Counted from the first letter of the stretch, positions 24,814-35,400 are shown. The stretch is DNA of 64,000 nucleotides from Streptomyces sp. HUAS CB01 (GCF_030406905.1 NZ_CP129137.1:2235001-2299000); one strand, 5' to 3'. Translations and numbers: made by a program. Notes: a model not told the origin generated them from the sequence alone.

Positions 24814-25590
24814 CTACTTTGCTGTGGGCTTCTTCTCGGGTCTGTCCGCTGGGGTGCGGGGCCGCTTGTTGGGCCGGTAGCTGGGCCCGTTCATGATGAC
24901 TTGGTGGCTGGTGTTGATCAGCCGGTCCAGCAGAGACTCGGCGACGACCGGATTGGGGAACAGCGGATACCAGTCCGAGGGCGCTCGGTTGCTGGTGATG
25001 ATCAGTGAGCGTCCCTGGCGTTCGGAGACGAGTTCGTAGAGGTCGTCCGCTTGCGGCGCGGTCATCTGCCTCATGGCGAAGTCGTCGAGGATGAGGACGT
25101 CGGGCCGGATCAGCTCGCGCAGGCGCTTCTCCCAGGTGCGGTCCGCGTGGCCGCCGGCGAGCTCAGCCAGGATCCGGCTGGTCTTGGCGAAGCGGACGTT
25201 GGCGCCCTGGCGGACCGCGAGGTGGCCGAGGGCCTGAGCGATATGCGTTTTTCCTACTCCGACCGGGCCAAACAAGATCACCGACTCGCCGGCATGGAGC
25301 CAGCGCAGGGCGGACAGGTCTCGGATCTGGGCCGCGGGCAGCTTGGAGGACGCCGAGAAGTCGAACTCCTCCAGCGTGACCTGCTGCTCGAACTTCGCGC
25401 GCTGGAGGCGCCGTTGGAAGGCGACGGTCTCGCGGCGGGTGATCTCGTCCTGACACAGCACCTGCAGGAAGTCCAGGTGGCCCAGTTCCCCGCCATGGGC
25501 CTGGGAGAGCCGGGCGTCCAGGGTCTCCAGCATCCCTGACAGCCGCAGGGCCTTCAGTGACTCGCGCAGAGCGTTGCTCGTGGGGTTCAT
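24814..25590 (-). CDS. istB: IstB-like transposition helper ATPase
   Basis: The 258-residue AAA+ ATPase has Walker A VILFGPVGVGKTHIA (near residue 105) and Walker B VLILDDFAM. The DnaC/IstB-type C-terminus contains LIITSNRAPSDWYPLF and a Lys/Pro-rich tail. IstB selects target DNA and stimulates IstA. ATG 25590 overlaps the istA stop (ATGA), the standard coupling in IS21 elements. Length is normal for the family. Confidence 0.95.
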   Translation of the reverse strand: MNPTSNALRESLKALRLSGMLETLDARLSQAHGGELGHLDFLQVLCQDEITRRETVAFQRRLQRAKFEQQVTLEEFDFSASSKLPAAQIRDLSALRWLHAGESVILFGPVGVGKTHIAQALGHLAVRQGANVRFAKTSRILAELAGGHADRTWEKRLRELIRPDVLILDDFAMRQMTAPQADDLYELVSERQGRSLIITSNRAPSDWYPLFPNPVVAESLLDRLINTSHQVIMNGPSYRPNKRPRTPADRPEKKPTAK

Positions 25591-27179
25591 CGGGCGTCCT
25601 CCCGCGCGTCGTGGACCTGGTCGTCGAGTTCGGCGTCGTTCGCGTCGGTCGTCGTGTCGGCGGCGAACAGCCGGGCCGGGCCGTGCAGGAAGGCGGCGGC
25701 ACCCGCGTCGCCGGTCTCCGGCTCGGGATCGGTCTCAGTGCCGGCGACCAGGATGCCCTTGACCGTCCGATACGAAGGGTCGCCGACGGCGATCGCTTTC
25801 GCGCAGGCCGCCTCCAGTCTGTGGTCCCCGTACTTCTTCCGCAGGCCGAGGACCCCTTGGGCGGCCCGGAGCCGATAGAGCGCGTTGACCTCCAGGAGCC
25901 CGTCGATCAGCTCTCGGCAGGCGTCGCCGACCTCGGATGCCTGGGTGCGGCACCAGACCGGGGTCCGCATCTGGAACGCGATCTTCTCCGGCGGGTAGTC
26001 GTTCTTGTCGGTGCGTTTGCCCTGTTCGAGTGCGGCATGCGTCTTGACCAGTTCCCCGTCCAGGAACACCTGCACCATCGTCGCGGTCGAGCGGACGTCA
26101 ACACGCCGGCCGATCAGCTTCCACGGCACCGAATACAAGGTGCGGCCGGCCTTGATGTGGATGTCGGGGCCGACCGTGGCGGTCGACCAGCGCGCGAGGG
26201 TGAACCGGGACTGCGGCAGCGGCAGCAGCATCTGGGCCTCGACCGCTTCGAACACCGAGACCGGCGAGGCACCGCCCAACGGCCGGCACTCGCGGCGGCC
26301 GGCCACGTTCCGGGCCCATTCCACAGCCTCGGCCTGCATGTGTTCGAGTGAGACGAACTCCCGCCCGGCCCACCAGGAGTCCCTGATGTAGGGCATCTGG
26401 CGCTCAACCCGCGGCTTGTCCTTCGGTTTGACAGCGCGAGCCGGGTCCACCAACGTCCCGTAGTGCGCGGCCAGTTCGGCGTAGGCACGATTGATCTTCG
26501 GGTCGTAGAGGTCGGGTTTGTCGACGCCGGTTTTCAAGTTGTCCGGCACCAGCCGCCGCGGGACACCGCCGAAGAAGTCGAACGCTGCGACGTGGGCCTC
26601 GGTCCAGGCGTGCTGGTCCATGCTCAGCACCGGGCGCACGAACATGTGCCGCGAGCAGGGCAGCACCATGACGAACGCCCAGACGCGGTGGCGTTTGCCC
26701 GTGCGGGGATTGATCCACTGCCCGAGGAACCCGTAGTCGATCTGGGCCTCGGAACCCGGCTCGACCTCCTCTCGCAGCACCGTGACGCGCGCCCGGTCGG
26801 CCTGTTCGGGCATCGTGGCCCGGACCCAGCGCCGGAAGGTGGCCACCGACACCGTCAGACCGCGCTCGTCGCGAAGCCGCTGGTGGATCGTGGACATGTT
26901 GACCGTGCCCAGCAGGTCCTTGACGAAGTCGCGGTGCGGATCGATCTCGCCCCAGGTGATCTGCCGCAGCCTGCGGTCGGTCATCTCCGGGAACCAGCCC
27001 TTGATGAGCTTGGACCAGTCCTCCTCGGCCATCGGCGGGCCGCCCGGCACGATTCCGGACCGCTCGGCCGGCCGCAGGTACTTCCTCACCGTCTTCGGGT
27101 CCACCCCCAGCGACGTCGCGACCTCGGTCTTGGACCGTCCCGCGTACCAGTGGACGAAGATCTCGGTGATGTCGACCAC
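25587..27179 (-). CDS. istA: IstA-like transposase (DDE)
   Basis: This is 530 residues from GTG 27179, which has AGGAGG 9 nt upstream; the frame extends to 27368 but the family starts at (M)VDITEIFVHWYAGRS. An N-terminal HTH (KTEVATSLGVDPKTVRKYL) is followed by the RNase H-fold core: EAQIDYGFLG (first Asp), LVPDNLKTGV (second Asp), and the Glu in the ~KPRVERQMPYIRD stretch. WARNVAGRREC and the C-terminal beta-barrel follow. It appears intact. Confidence 0.92.
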   Translation of the reverse strand: MVDITEIFVHWYAGRSKTEVATSLGVDPKTVRKYLRPAERSGIVPGGPPMAEEDWSKLIKGWFPEMTDRRLRQITWGEIDPHRDFVKDLLGTVNMSTIHQRLRDERGLTVSVATFRRWVRATMPEQADRARVTVLREEVEPGSEAQIDYGFLGQWINPRTGKRHRVWAFVMVLPCSRHMFVRPVLSMDQHAWTEAHVAAFDFFGGVPRRLVPDNLKTGVDKPDLYDPKINRAYAELAAHYGTLVDPARAVKPKDKPRVERQMPYIRDSWWAGREFVSLEHMQAEAVEWARNVAGRRECRPLGGASPVSVFEAVEAQMLLPLPQSRFTLARWSTATVGPDIHIKAGRTLYSVPWKLIGRRVDVRSTATMVQVFLDGELVKTHAALEQGKRTDKNDYPPEKIAFQMRTPVWCRTQASEVGDACRELIDGLLEVNALYRLRAAQGVLGLRKKYGDHRLEAACAKAIAVGDPSYRTVKGILVAGTETDPEPETGDAGAAAFLHGPARLFAADTTTDANDAELDDQVHDAREDAR

Positions 27180-27429
27180 GACGAATGTCCTCCTTGCCAT
27201 CCGGCTGCCCATCGGCCCGTCAGAAACCGCTGGAGGCGTCAGGGATGGTGATCGCCGTACTTCGCGACCCTGTCCCCGTTGACCCGAGGCCGTGCTACCC
27301 ATCGGGATCAAGAACGTGCCGATGAAGACAAGAACCAGCCCCCAAACCACCCGCGAGAGCGCACTCAACCTCGGGAACCGGAGAACCCGTGTATGCCGCC
27401 CACTGCGGCGGGACGAACGACAAGGGGGT

Positions 27430-27909
27430 GGGGAATTATTTGATCGCGATCATGAAATCGGCGGGAAAAACTTGATCGCCGACACCAAGCGCATGGAGGA
27501 GGGAAACGCGCATCTGATGACGGTCGAGCGCATCCTGGCCGGCGAGTGCGCTCCACGGCGTGGACGCTGCTGCCGCCCGCGCGGAGTTCACGGCGCGCTT
27601 CTCAAGCGCTCCTTCGGGGACACTCAGAACCTCCGCGTCATCTTCCTGAAGGACCACGCCGAGGACACGCTCAGGGCGCTGGTCAGCCGCACGCTGGACT
27701 TCGCGCCAAGCATCTCCGCCGTGCGCCTCGTGGCTCAGCAGAACGGTCTCCGCCTCATCCGCGAATCAGACGGAGACCAGCAGACCACGCAGCTCTCAGA
27801 GCCTTCCGTTCAGCAGACGCTCGACGCGGTCGCGAGCGAGGTCGGGGTACTCGACGGCGCGGAGCTGTACCTCAAGGTCGGCCGCAAGGTCGCCCGCATC
27901 GACGTCTGA
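27430..27909 (+). pseudogene. 5'-damaged hypothetical gene beside IS21
   Basis: The plus-strand coding signal (KNLIADTKRMEEGNAHLMTV, then from ~27600 SFGDTQNLRVIFLKDHAEDT and ending YLKVGRKVARIDV) continues to a stop at 27909 and a strong terminator. There is no proper start. The alternative frame reads NYLIAIMKSAGK just upstream, and there is a probable frame disturbance near 27550. The 5' part seems to have been lost at the IS21 insertion. I do not recognise the family. Confidence 0.5.
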
Positions 27910-27920
27910 AACTGGGACCC

Positions 27921-27950
27921 GGTGCCTACCCACCTGTGTGGGGAGGCACC
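27921..27950. terminator. Hairpin terminator between convergent genes
   Basis: GGTGCCT (27921-27927) pairs with AGGCACC (27944-27950), extended inward by CCCAC / GTGGG with single-base bulges around a 4-nt loop. It lies 12 bp past the stop at 27909 and 57 bp beyond the end of the convergent Hsp70-nuclease gene. Confidence 0.75.
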
Positions 27951-28006
27951 GTTCTGGTTGGGAGACCGAATCGCTGGGGGTCACGGCCATCACACCGGGG
28001 TTCCCA

Positions 28007-30052
28007 TTACCCCCGCCCCCGTGGCGCCACACAGGTACGTTCGGTGAAGAACCAGACCCCTTTGGAGCAGGTGGCACCCAGAACCCGTCCCTTCTCCCGA
28101 AGCCAGGGATAGCGGCCTTGTAGCTCCGCGAAGTTGTCGTTCGTCACGATCGTCGCGCCGGATTCGTCCGCGATGACCGCCACAAGGGCATCGCCCTTGC
28201 CCTCGGTACCGGCTGGCGGCTGGATGATGTCCCCCTTGCTGAGGGCGGCCTCCACGGCCTCACGTTCTGCGTCCGCGACCTTGTGCCGAAAGCTGGCGTC
28301 GACCACGACATGAATGTCGGCCTCTGGGTACTTCTTGGCCAGCGCCACCCGCGCGACCTGAAGCTGAGAGAAACTCGGGTGATCGTCTTCTTCGTAGACC
28401 CCCGGGCGGACCGGTGAATGACCGATCCAGGCGAGATTGGAGCCGTCGACGACCAGAGTGTGCGGGCCGCCGTCGAGAGGCACCGGCCGCGCCTTCGGAG
28501 GCATGGGAACAGGGCGGGCGCCTGCCGCCGAGGCGGCCGTCCTGAGGGGGTCGGGATTCGAGTTGCCCTTCAGCAGGCGGTCCAGCTCTTCTCGGACCTC
28601 GGGCGTGGGGCCACCCGAACCGAAGCTCTCGACCTCTTGGTCAACCACGACCTCGCCTGTGTGCTCCAGGGTGGCCTTGACGTGGAGCAGGCCATTGGAG
28701 TCGTACGTGTACTCCAGGTCGAAGCGGGACTCGTCACGGACCCGCGGCGTGGGGTACGTGAGGGTGAGCTCCGTGAGCTGCACGTTGTCGCGGTGGGTGA
28801 GCTCCTTGTCCGGGTCGCCCTCCCAGATCTCAACGGACAGCTTCCGCGCGTGGTCCTTCTGCGGCGTGTAGCTCTTGCGTTCCTTCCAGGGCAACGGCGA
28901 GTTCCTGGGGATGATCTGGCTGAACCTCTTGCGTCCCGAGGAGTCCTTGACCATCGTGCCGAGCGCGTGGCTGGTGGCGACCTGGATGACTCCCTCGGTC
29001 TCACCGGCGAGCACCGCCGCCGCGATCGACGCGCCGCGCGCGACCGCTGTCATCGGGTCGCACAGTTCGGTGGGCACGGGCTCCATCTGGAGTGCTTCGG
29101 CTACCGCGGCCCGCACGCTGGGGATCTGGCTCGTACCGCCGATCATGAGGATGTCGTCCACGTCGAGCGGGGCCATGTGCAGATCCTTCAGGCACTGCTC
29201 CACAGGCCCCAGGGCGCGGTCGACGAGGTCGCCGATCGCCTCCTCCAGCTCACCCTGGTGGATCTCAACGCCGACGCCGTCGGGGGTGATCACCGTGACG
29301 GACGGCTGTGAGGAGAGCAGGATCTTGTTCCGCTCCACGTCCAGGCGGAACTGCCGCTCCTGCGCCGGAGTCCAGGCTCTGCGCGCGGGCGCTCGTTCGA
29401 GAACGAGTTCACGCAGCCGCCGGTCGATCTCCAGACCGCCAAGCTCCGTCACACCACGTGACGCGCGCTCCTCGAAGAACCCGTCCGAGTAGTCGAGCAC
29501 GGTCACGTCGATGGTGCCGCCGCCCCAGTCGAAGACCAGGATCTGGGAGTCCTCGCGAAAGTCGTGGACGTACGAGATGGCGGCTGCTGTTGGTTCGTTC
29601 AGCAGGGCCTGGACCTCGATGCCAGCGAACCGCGCCGCTGCCCTGGTCCGGTACCGGGCGGCGCCCGTCGCGTTGGCGGGCACCGTGATGACGGCGCGAT
29701 CGATGTCGGTGAGGTTGTGCTGGGCGCCGTCGCGCATGGCGGTGAAGACACCCGCCGCGACGGTGGTCGCCGCGAAACGCCTGCCCTGGATGGTCACGTA
29801 CTCGTCGCTCTTGAGGAGCCTCTTGCAGGCTTCGGCCGCTTCCTCGGAGCGGAGCTTGGCCTCCCAGCCGAACAGAGGGCCGCGCCGAAGCGAGCTGACA
29901 CCCACGACCGAGGGAAAAAGCTGCTCGAACCCTGGCCGCCGCCAGTCGGCGTCGATGTGGTGGGCATCGAGCGGCAACACCTCGGCATCGCTGCCCTGCC
30001 ACTGGGCCACGACGGAGTTGGTCGTACCGAAGTCAATTCCCGTCGAGGTCAC
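28007..30052 (-). CDS. Hsp70 (DnaK-like) ATPase fused to NYN/PIN-like ribonuclease
   Basis: This is a 681-residue protein. Residues 1-~390 are an actin-fold Hsp70 ATPase (GIDFGTTNSVVAQW phosphate-1, VFDWGGGTIDVTVLD phosphate-2, ILMIGGTSQIPSVR adenosine site). Residues ~390-510 are a short substrate-binding-like beta domain (VEIWEGDPDKELTH, FDLEYTYDSNGLLHV). Residues ~530-670 form a Zc3h12a/NYN-type nuclease: HTLVVDGSNLAWIG, VVVDASFRHKV, GKGDALVAVIAD, IVTNDNFAEL, giving the expected string of acidic ligands. The lid domain of ordinary DnaK is missing. Its start overlaps the GrpE-like gene by 4 bp. An Hsp70-gated RNase role is inference from the fusion. Confidence 0.88.
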   Translation of the reverse strand: MTSTGIDFGTTNSVVAQWQGSDAEVLPLDAHHIDADWRRPGFEQLFPSVVGVSSLRRGPLFGWEAKLRSEEAAEACKRLLKSDEYVTIQGRRFAATTVAAGVFTAMRDGAQHNLTDIDRAVITVPANATGAARYRTRAAARFAGIEVQALLNEPTAAAISYVHDFREDSQILVFDWGGGTIDVTVLDYSDGFFEERASRGVTELGGLEIDRRLRELVLERAPARRAWTPAQERQFRLDVERNKILLSSQPSVTVITPDGVGVEIHQGELEEAIGDLVDRALGPVEQCLKDLHMAPLDVDDILMIGGTSQIPSVRAAVAEALQMEPVPTELCDPMTAVARGASIAAAVLAGETEGVIQVATSHALGTMVKDSSGRKRFSQIIPRNSPLPWKERKSYTPQKDHARKLSVEIWEGDPDKELTHRDNVQLTELTLTYPTPRVRDESRFDLEYTYDSNGLLHVKATLEHTGEVVVDQEVESFGSGGPTPEVREELDRLLKGNSNPDPLRTAASAAGARPVPMPPKARPVPLDGGPHTLVVDGSNLAWIGHSPVRPGVYEEDDHPSFSQLQVARVALAKKYPEADIHVVVDASFRHKVADAEREAVEAALSKGDIIQPPAGTEGKGDALVAVIADESGATIVTNDNFAELQGRYPWLREKGRVLGATCSKGVWFFTERTCVAPRGRG

Positions 30053-30651
30053 TTGGCATCGTCTCCCCGCACATCCACCGCACTGGCCCCGTCACGCCCC
30101 GGCAGGGTCCTCCGGGTTGGAATGCGGCGGAGCTGACCGGCCAGCAACAACTTGTCCGTCGCCTGGTCCACGTAGGCCGGCCGGACCAGCTCGAAGCCCT
30201 CGCCTTCGCCCTCGACGACGACGAAGAGCTCCTGCTCGTCGGCCTCCTCGACCACACGGACCCCCATGTCAATGAGGGAGGCGCGCACCGCCCGGCGGAT
30301 GGCCTTCGCTCCCTGTTCGGGCGTGCTCGCGAGGACGTCGGTCTCGACCAGCCGCGCGATGTGCTCGTCCCGCGTCCGGAATGCCTCGAGCACGCCCTGA
30401 CGCAGCGCCGCGTTGACAGTGGCAGGGGTGGGGCGGGCGTCCTGCGGAAGCTGCGCGATGAGCTCCGCAGCCCGTTCGGTGAAACGGGCGAGGAGCTGCG
30501 CCGGGTGGAGGAGTTCTTCCGGCCTGAGGGTGCGCAGCTTCATGTCCGCCGCGAACTCCCTTTTCTCCTTGCGTCGAATGTGCCCCGTGGGCTTCTTGGC
30601 CTGTCCGGCCGCGTTCGGGCTGCTGTTGCCGCGTGCGGACTTGCTGCTCAT
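30049..30651 (-). CDS. GrpE-like accessory protein of the Hsp70 operon
   Basis: The 200-residue protein has a basic, disordered N-terminus (residues 1-35), a helical middle (PEELLHPAQLLARFTERAAE, then VLEAFRTRDEHIARLVETDV) and a C-terminal beta-rich segment (MGVRVVEEADEQELFVVVEG, then FELVRPAYVDQATDKLL). The end resembles the beta-domain of the nucleotide-exchange factor GrpE, where an RPAxV element is typical. Its ATGA overlaps with both the J-like gene and the Hsp70-nuclease gene support a dedicated exchange-factor function. The similarity is weak and a novel adaptor is possible. Confidence 0.6.
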   Translation of the reverse strand: MSSKSARGNSSPNAAGQAKKPTGHIRRKEKREFAADMKLRTLRPEELLHPAQLLARFTERAAELIAQLPQDARPTPATVNAALRQGVLEAFRTRDEHIARLVETDVLASTPEQGAKAIRRAVRASLIDMGVRVVEEADEQELFVVVEGEGEGFELVRPAYVDQATDKLLLAGQLRRIPTRRTLPGRDGASAVDVRGDDAK

Positions 30652-32378
30652 GAAGTCGTCCTGTGGTCGTGATCGGGGCGCCGGGGCGCGGTCAGCAGGG
30701 TGGGTAGAAGGTCGGCGATCGCGCGGTCGCGTACCGTCGCAAGGTCCGCGTCGGTCCGGTGCGTGGTCCGGCGTGGCATTGCGGCGGTCTGCGGCGTCAG
30801 GGACCTCGGTCTCACCGTAGGCAGTCGCAGGGACGCGGGATCCAGCGGCAGTACGAAGAAGTCCGACCAGTCCTCGGTCCGCTCGGCCTGCTCGATCCGG
30901 CGCATCGCCCAGTTGGCCTGTGCCGCCAGGTCGAGGTCATCCCGGTCGGCCTTTCTACGTTCGCGCCACTGGTGTTTCCAATGCTCACTCTTGTGCGGCA
31001 GTCCAAGCTCCAAATAGGGATTGGCGGGCTGATCCCGGTCGTTGCGCTTGGTCCCCCGCCGACGGTCCAGCAGAGCCAGGTTCTCCTCGACTCGCCGGTC
31101 GGTTCGGGCGACGCGCGCCAGCGAGACGTAGGCAAGGTCGAGATTGTCATCGAGCAGGGCGAGGTAGGCGAACATGTTCCACGCCTCGGCCGCGTGCTCG
31201 GCTGACGCGCCTTCATGATCGACGAGCTTGTCGACCTGCGCCTGAGCTTTCTTCCTCTCGCCCTGGCAGATGAGATCGTAGGCGTGCCGCAGCGCCACGA
31301 GGGCGTAGAAGGGCCCGCGCGCCGGATTCACCGCGGCCCTCGGCTCCCACAGTGCGCACATCAGCCGCCACAGCCCGCGGTCGGCGGGGATGTCCGGGTC
31401 CCAGGAGCCCGTCATAGCGCCATCCCGCACCTTGCGCAGGCGAAGTACCAGCTCGCGAGGCAGCAGCCCGTCGAGTTCCTTGAGGACGTCCGTCTCACCA
31501 TCCGCGACACGCAGGAGCAGGTCGTAGAGGCTGCCCGGCGCCGGCTGGACCGGCTCGCCCGCCAGGAACGCCTCCCGCTCGCCGGGCTCGTCCCAGCCGA
31601 GCGAGCGGGCCAGGGCGGCATCCACCTTCTCTGGTGCGAGCCTGGCGAGCAGGTAGCTCTGTTCGGCGGAGTCCACCCGCAGGGTCCACGGCTTGTGACC
31701 GCGATCCAATACACCTGTCTCGATCAGGTCGTCGATGACGCCGAGGGGTGCCCAGGGGACGATTGCCCCCAAGTGGTGCGCGGTCAGCTCGCCAAGGCTC
31801 CTCCGGGCAAGGGCCTGCTGAAGCGCGAAGGCCCCAGAAGGGTCTTCCCCGGGGCGGGGAAGGTCGTCCGATCCTAGGTCGGCCGTCGGGACCGCTCCCA
31901 TGATGACCGCTAGGCGGCGCTCACCGGCCAGGGAGAGCCAAGGCAGGCCTACTTCGTGGACGGCGGAGAGCACGGCTGCGGTCCGCGCGACGCCCCTGCC
32001 CGGATCGGTGACTTCGAGCAGGGCCTTGACCGCGGGTAGGAGTTGAGGCGTCGGCTGTCCGTCCAGACATGCACGAATGGTGTCGGCGCCCCACCGCAGG
32101 TTTTCGTCCTCGGCGTCCATGGACTCCAACAGCCCGCGCAACACATCCTCGACACGCGCCACCGCCTCCGCACCGAAGACCCCGGCCTTACGCCACTTGC
32201 GCAACGCGAATCCGTCGACCACGCCCCCGGGACCGGTGATCCCCGCGGAGCGGCGGGCAGACCGCCGCTCCCGCCACGCCTCGACCATCTCAGCCCGCGT
32301 CATCGATCCCGTGATCGGCGGTACCCCCGCTCCGAATCCGCCGCCGAGCCGATCGGCCGAAGCGTCCTCGTTCCCCAT
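30648..32378 (-). CDS. Large helical protein with degenerate J-like segment
   Basis: This is 576 residues from ATG 32378. An open frame upstream to 32555 overlaps the helicase gene and is unlikely. Most of the protein is helical, with TPR-like pieces (HAYDLICQGERKKAQAQVDK, EAWNMFAYLALLDDNLDLAY). Near the C-terminus, ANPYLELGLPHKSEHWKHQW followed by RRKADRDDLDLAAQANWAMRR resembles the first helices of a J-domain but has no HPD tripeptide. Next to GrpE-like and Hsp70 genes, this could be the co-chaperone. I do not recognise the rest of the protein. Confidence 0.6.
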   Translation of the reverse strand: MGNEDASADRLGGGFGAGVPPITGSMTRAEMVEAWRERRSARRSAGITGPGGVVDGFALRKWRKAGVFGAEAVARVEDVLRGLLESMDAEDENLRWGADTIRACLDGQPTPQLLPAVKALLEVTDPGRGVARTAAVLSAVHEVGLPWLSLAGERRLAVIMGAVPTADLGSDDLPRPGEDPSGAFALQQALARRSLGELTAHHLGAIVPWAPLGVIDDLIETGVLDRGHKPWTLRVDSAEQSYLLARLAPEKVDAALARSLGWDEPGEREAFLAGEPVQPAPGSLYDLLLRVADGETDVLKELDGLLPRELVLRLRKVRDGAMTGSWDPDIPADRGLWRLMCALWEPRAAVNPARGPFYALVALRHAYDLICQGERKKAQAQVDKLVDHEGASAEHAAEAWNMFAYLALLDDNLDLAYVSLARVARTDRRVEENLALLDRRRGTKRNDRDQPANPYLELGLPHKSEHWKHQWRERRKADRDDLDLAAQANWAMRRIEQAERTEDWSDFFVLPLDPASLRLPTVRPRSLTPQTAAMPRRTTHRTDADLATVRDRAIADLLPTLLTAPRRPDHDHRTTS

Positions 32379-32455
32379 GCGCCCCGCTCGTCTCCCGCGT
32401 TCGAAACTTGCGTCGTATTTTGACAGGTCTGCTTGCGCTGGCGGCAGGGCCCTCG

Positions 32456-35400
32456 CTAGGACACGATGTGCCGCGCTCCCGGCCCCGCCCAGGTCCCGTC
32501 GGCGCGCCAGGCGAGGAGCACACTGAAAGCGCCATCGACCGCGTCGGCCACCCATGCCTCCGCCGGTTCGCCGCCCAACACGACGACGAGGAACTCCGCC
32601 TGACCCTCCGTACGCAGGTGGGACACCTCCATAAGGTGGAGCACTGACTCCCGTATGGACGGGTACGTACTGTCCTCACTGCCCAGCACGTCGAAGAGCA
32701 CGGTGCCGTCAGCCCGCGTGCACCAGGCGTCCACAAGGGTGCTCTCCCCGACCTCCGACGCGCTGTCGTAGAGGTCGGCGAGCAGGCGGTGCCGGAGCGC
32801 TTCGTGAGATCGGTCAGACCGCGCCGCCAACGCACGGGCGGCCACCAGGCGTTCCAAGCCGCTGCCTGCCTCGGCTGGCTGCTCTTCCTCCGCCCGCTCC
32901 TCTTCGCCAAGTTGGGGTGTCGGGTCGGTTGTAGACATGGTCGCCCTTCGGGGCTCGGGAAGGGAGTTGGGGAAGGCCGGCAGTCCGCGGTAGTCCGTAC
33001 CGGGTTCGCGCACGGTGAGCAGGGAGCGGCCATCGGGCGAGAGCCGCCACTGGAAGCGGCTGCCTCCGACGATGACACAGGTCTCGAACAGCTCGATATC
33101 CGCGGTCCGCAGATCATCGGCAAGCGCTCCACGCATCGCACGTACGAAGGCTTCATCGGCCATACCGCGAATCTGCCCCACCCGCTCGTATCCGGCGCAG
33201 GCCGAGGCGGTGGCGTGCAACGCTCCTGCGTCGAGCAGGCGGACCGGTTCCTCGGCACCGAGCGGTGGTCCGCTCTCCCGCACCGGCGCGGTCAGCGCCG
33301 ATCTCCGCGCGGCCCGGGCGTCCTTGCCCGCCCGGGACGCGACGCCCACCTCGAACTGCGCGAAGCTCCGTTCCGCGTGCACCGCGTCGTAGCCCGTGAT
33401 CGTGTCGGCCTCGGGACTGAGCACGATGCGGAATCCCGCGAGGTCTAGCACCCAGGTGCCGTCCGCGGCGCGCAGGTGCCGGGCCCGCTCGACGAACGAG
33501 GCCAGCATGGCGTGCAATTCCACCGCCGCTTCGCGTAGGCCGCCCCGGTGCCGTACGACAAAGGCCCCGCACGCCCCCGAGCTGACCCGCACGGCGGCAC
33601 GCTGCCGCGCATCGAGGTTGAGACGGCCCTGGTCCTGCGCACCGACGATTGGAGCAAGCCGCCGGGGCTGGGCCACGACCACCGGTTCAGCCGTGCGGAA
33701 GCCTCCGCAGGGGGCCGTCCTGCACCACTTGTCTGGGTGGTGAGTGGAATGGGTGCACGGAGTCCCGTCAGCGAAGTACCGGCTGCACAGGCTCGCCGCA
33801 GGATCCGCGACCGAGCCCTCCGCGTCACGAGGGGACGGCGAAGGAACGGATGCGGCAGTGGGCGCGGGAAGGCGGTCCGGGCCTCCGATCTGCGGGGGCA
33901 GGGGCAGGGCGTGGACGACGGTCAGCGACTGGGTACACCGCGTCAGCGCGACATACAAATGCCTCAGGCCTACAGCCTCGTCTGTGACGATCCCGGCAGG
34001 CTCCACCACGACGACGTGGTCGAACTCGAGTCCCTTCGCCTCAGCCGGGGTGAGGACGGCAAGGTTCCCGAGACTCTCCGAACCGAGGGCGCGCGCGATG
34101 TCGCTGGCCCACTCACCGCCCGGCGGCACGATCACGCCGATCGAGCGTTCATCCGCTCCGGCAGGCGCGCTCGCCCGTAGCCGTGCCACGGCCTCGGCGG
34201 CCAGAGTGCCTACCTCCACCCCCTGGATCACGGCGACGTCCGTGCCCGTGTCGCGCACCGAGTCGGGCACTGTCACGCCGGGCGCGCAGTGCTCGCCCAG
34301 CTGGGCCACGAAGGCCATGACCTCTCCCGGTACGCGGAACCCCGTGAGCAGCTGGGTGACCCGCCATCCGCCCTGGCCCGCGAGCACCTTCCCGAGCCCG
34401 TCCCAGTCCTGGTGGAGGTAGGGCCCGGTCGACTGCGCGAGGTCGCCGAGCACCGTCATCGAACCGCTGGGGCAGCGCCGTGCCAGGGCCCTGGCCTCCA
34501 TCCGCGTGACGTCCTGTGCTTCGTCGATGACCAGGTGCCCGTACACCTTCTGGGGGCGTCCACCCAGTACGTACTCCAGCTCATCAAGAAGGACCAGGTC
34601 TTCGCGGCTCAGTTCCGTCCGCGAGCGCGCCGTACGGCTCCTTGGCCCGGCTCCCGGGCGGGGTGCAGTGAGCAGATCCTGTTCGGCGGCCGACAGAATG
34701 CCCTCAGCGGCCCGGCTGAGGGTGGCCCCGCCGGAGAACAGGCCCCGCAGAATGTCCTGGGCCGCAAGGCTGGGGCAGATCCGCTTGAGGAGGCGTACGA
34801 CGGGGCGGGCCCTGGCCGTCTCGGCCAGGTAGTCGATGTCGGCAGGGCCTGGCAGAAGCCCGACGTAGACATCGGTCAGGTGCTGCGTGATCCGCTGTGT
34901 GCAGCGCTCCCGGCGCACCTGGTACGGACTGTCGCCGGCCAGTGCCGCAGCAGCGATCTCCGCTATCTCCTCAACAGGGACAACGACTTCGCGGCGGTTC
35001 AGCTCGAAGGTGAAGACCGGTCCGCCCACGAGTGCGGTCAGCCGTTCCACCGAGCTCGTCGTCTCGCAGTCGACGGCCCTGCGCAGCACCGCAGCCATCC
35101 TCGGATCGGTCTTCACCACGGCGATCCGACGGGGATCTCGGGGCGACGCTGCCGCCGACCAGAGCGCGGGAAGTTCGAGCATCGACACGTCGTCGCTGCC
35201 GAGTTCGGACAGGGTGACGCCCACGTAGTCGAGGAATCCCCGATTGGGGCCGATGACGAGGATTTCCTTGGCGTTCCGGTGCTTGTTGTCCAGCAGCCAG
35301 GTCACGCGGTGCAGGCCGACCGCCGTCTTGCCCGTGCCCGGACCGCCCTGGATCACGAGCACGCCCGCAGGCTCCTCCGCCACGAGCCGGAGCTGTTCCC

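Larger units (their letters stand above)
24814..27200 (-). mobile_element. IS21-family insertion sequence (istA-istB; ends not resolved)
   Basis: The istA/istB pair with ATGA overlap defines an IS21-family element. Both ORFs look intact, so it may be active. The given limits are the coding extent. The left end probably lies within ~60 bp of istB, where CCTGAATTCAG occurs twice (24764-24774 and 24796-24806); IS21 ends typically carry such internal repeats. The right end lies somewhere between ~27,200 and ~27,430. I could not match terminal inverted repeats or a target duplication by eye. Confidence 0.8.
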
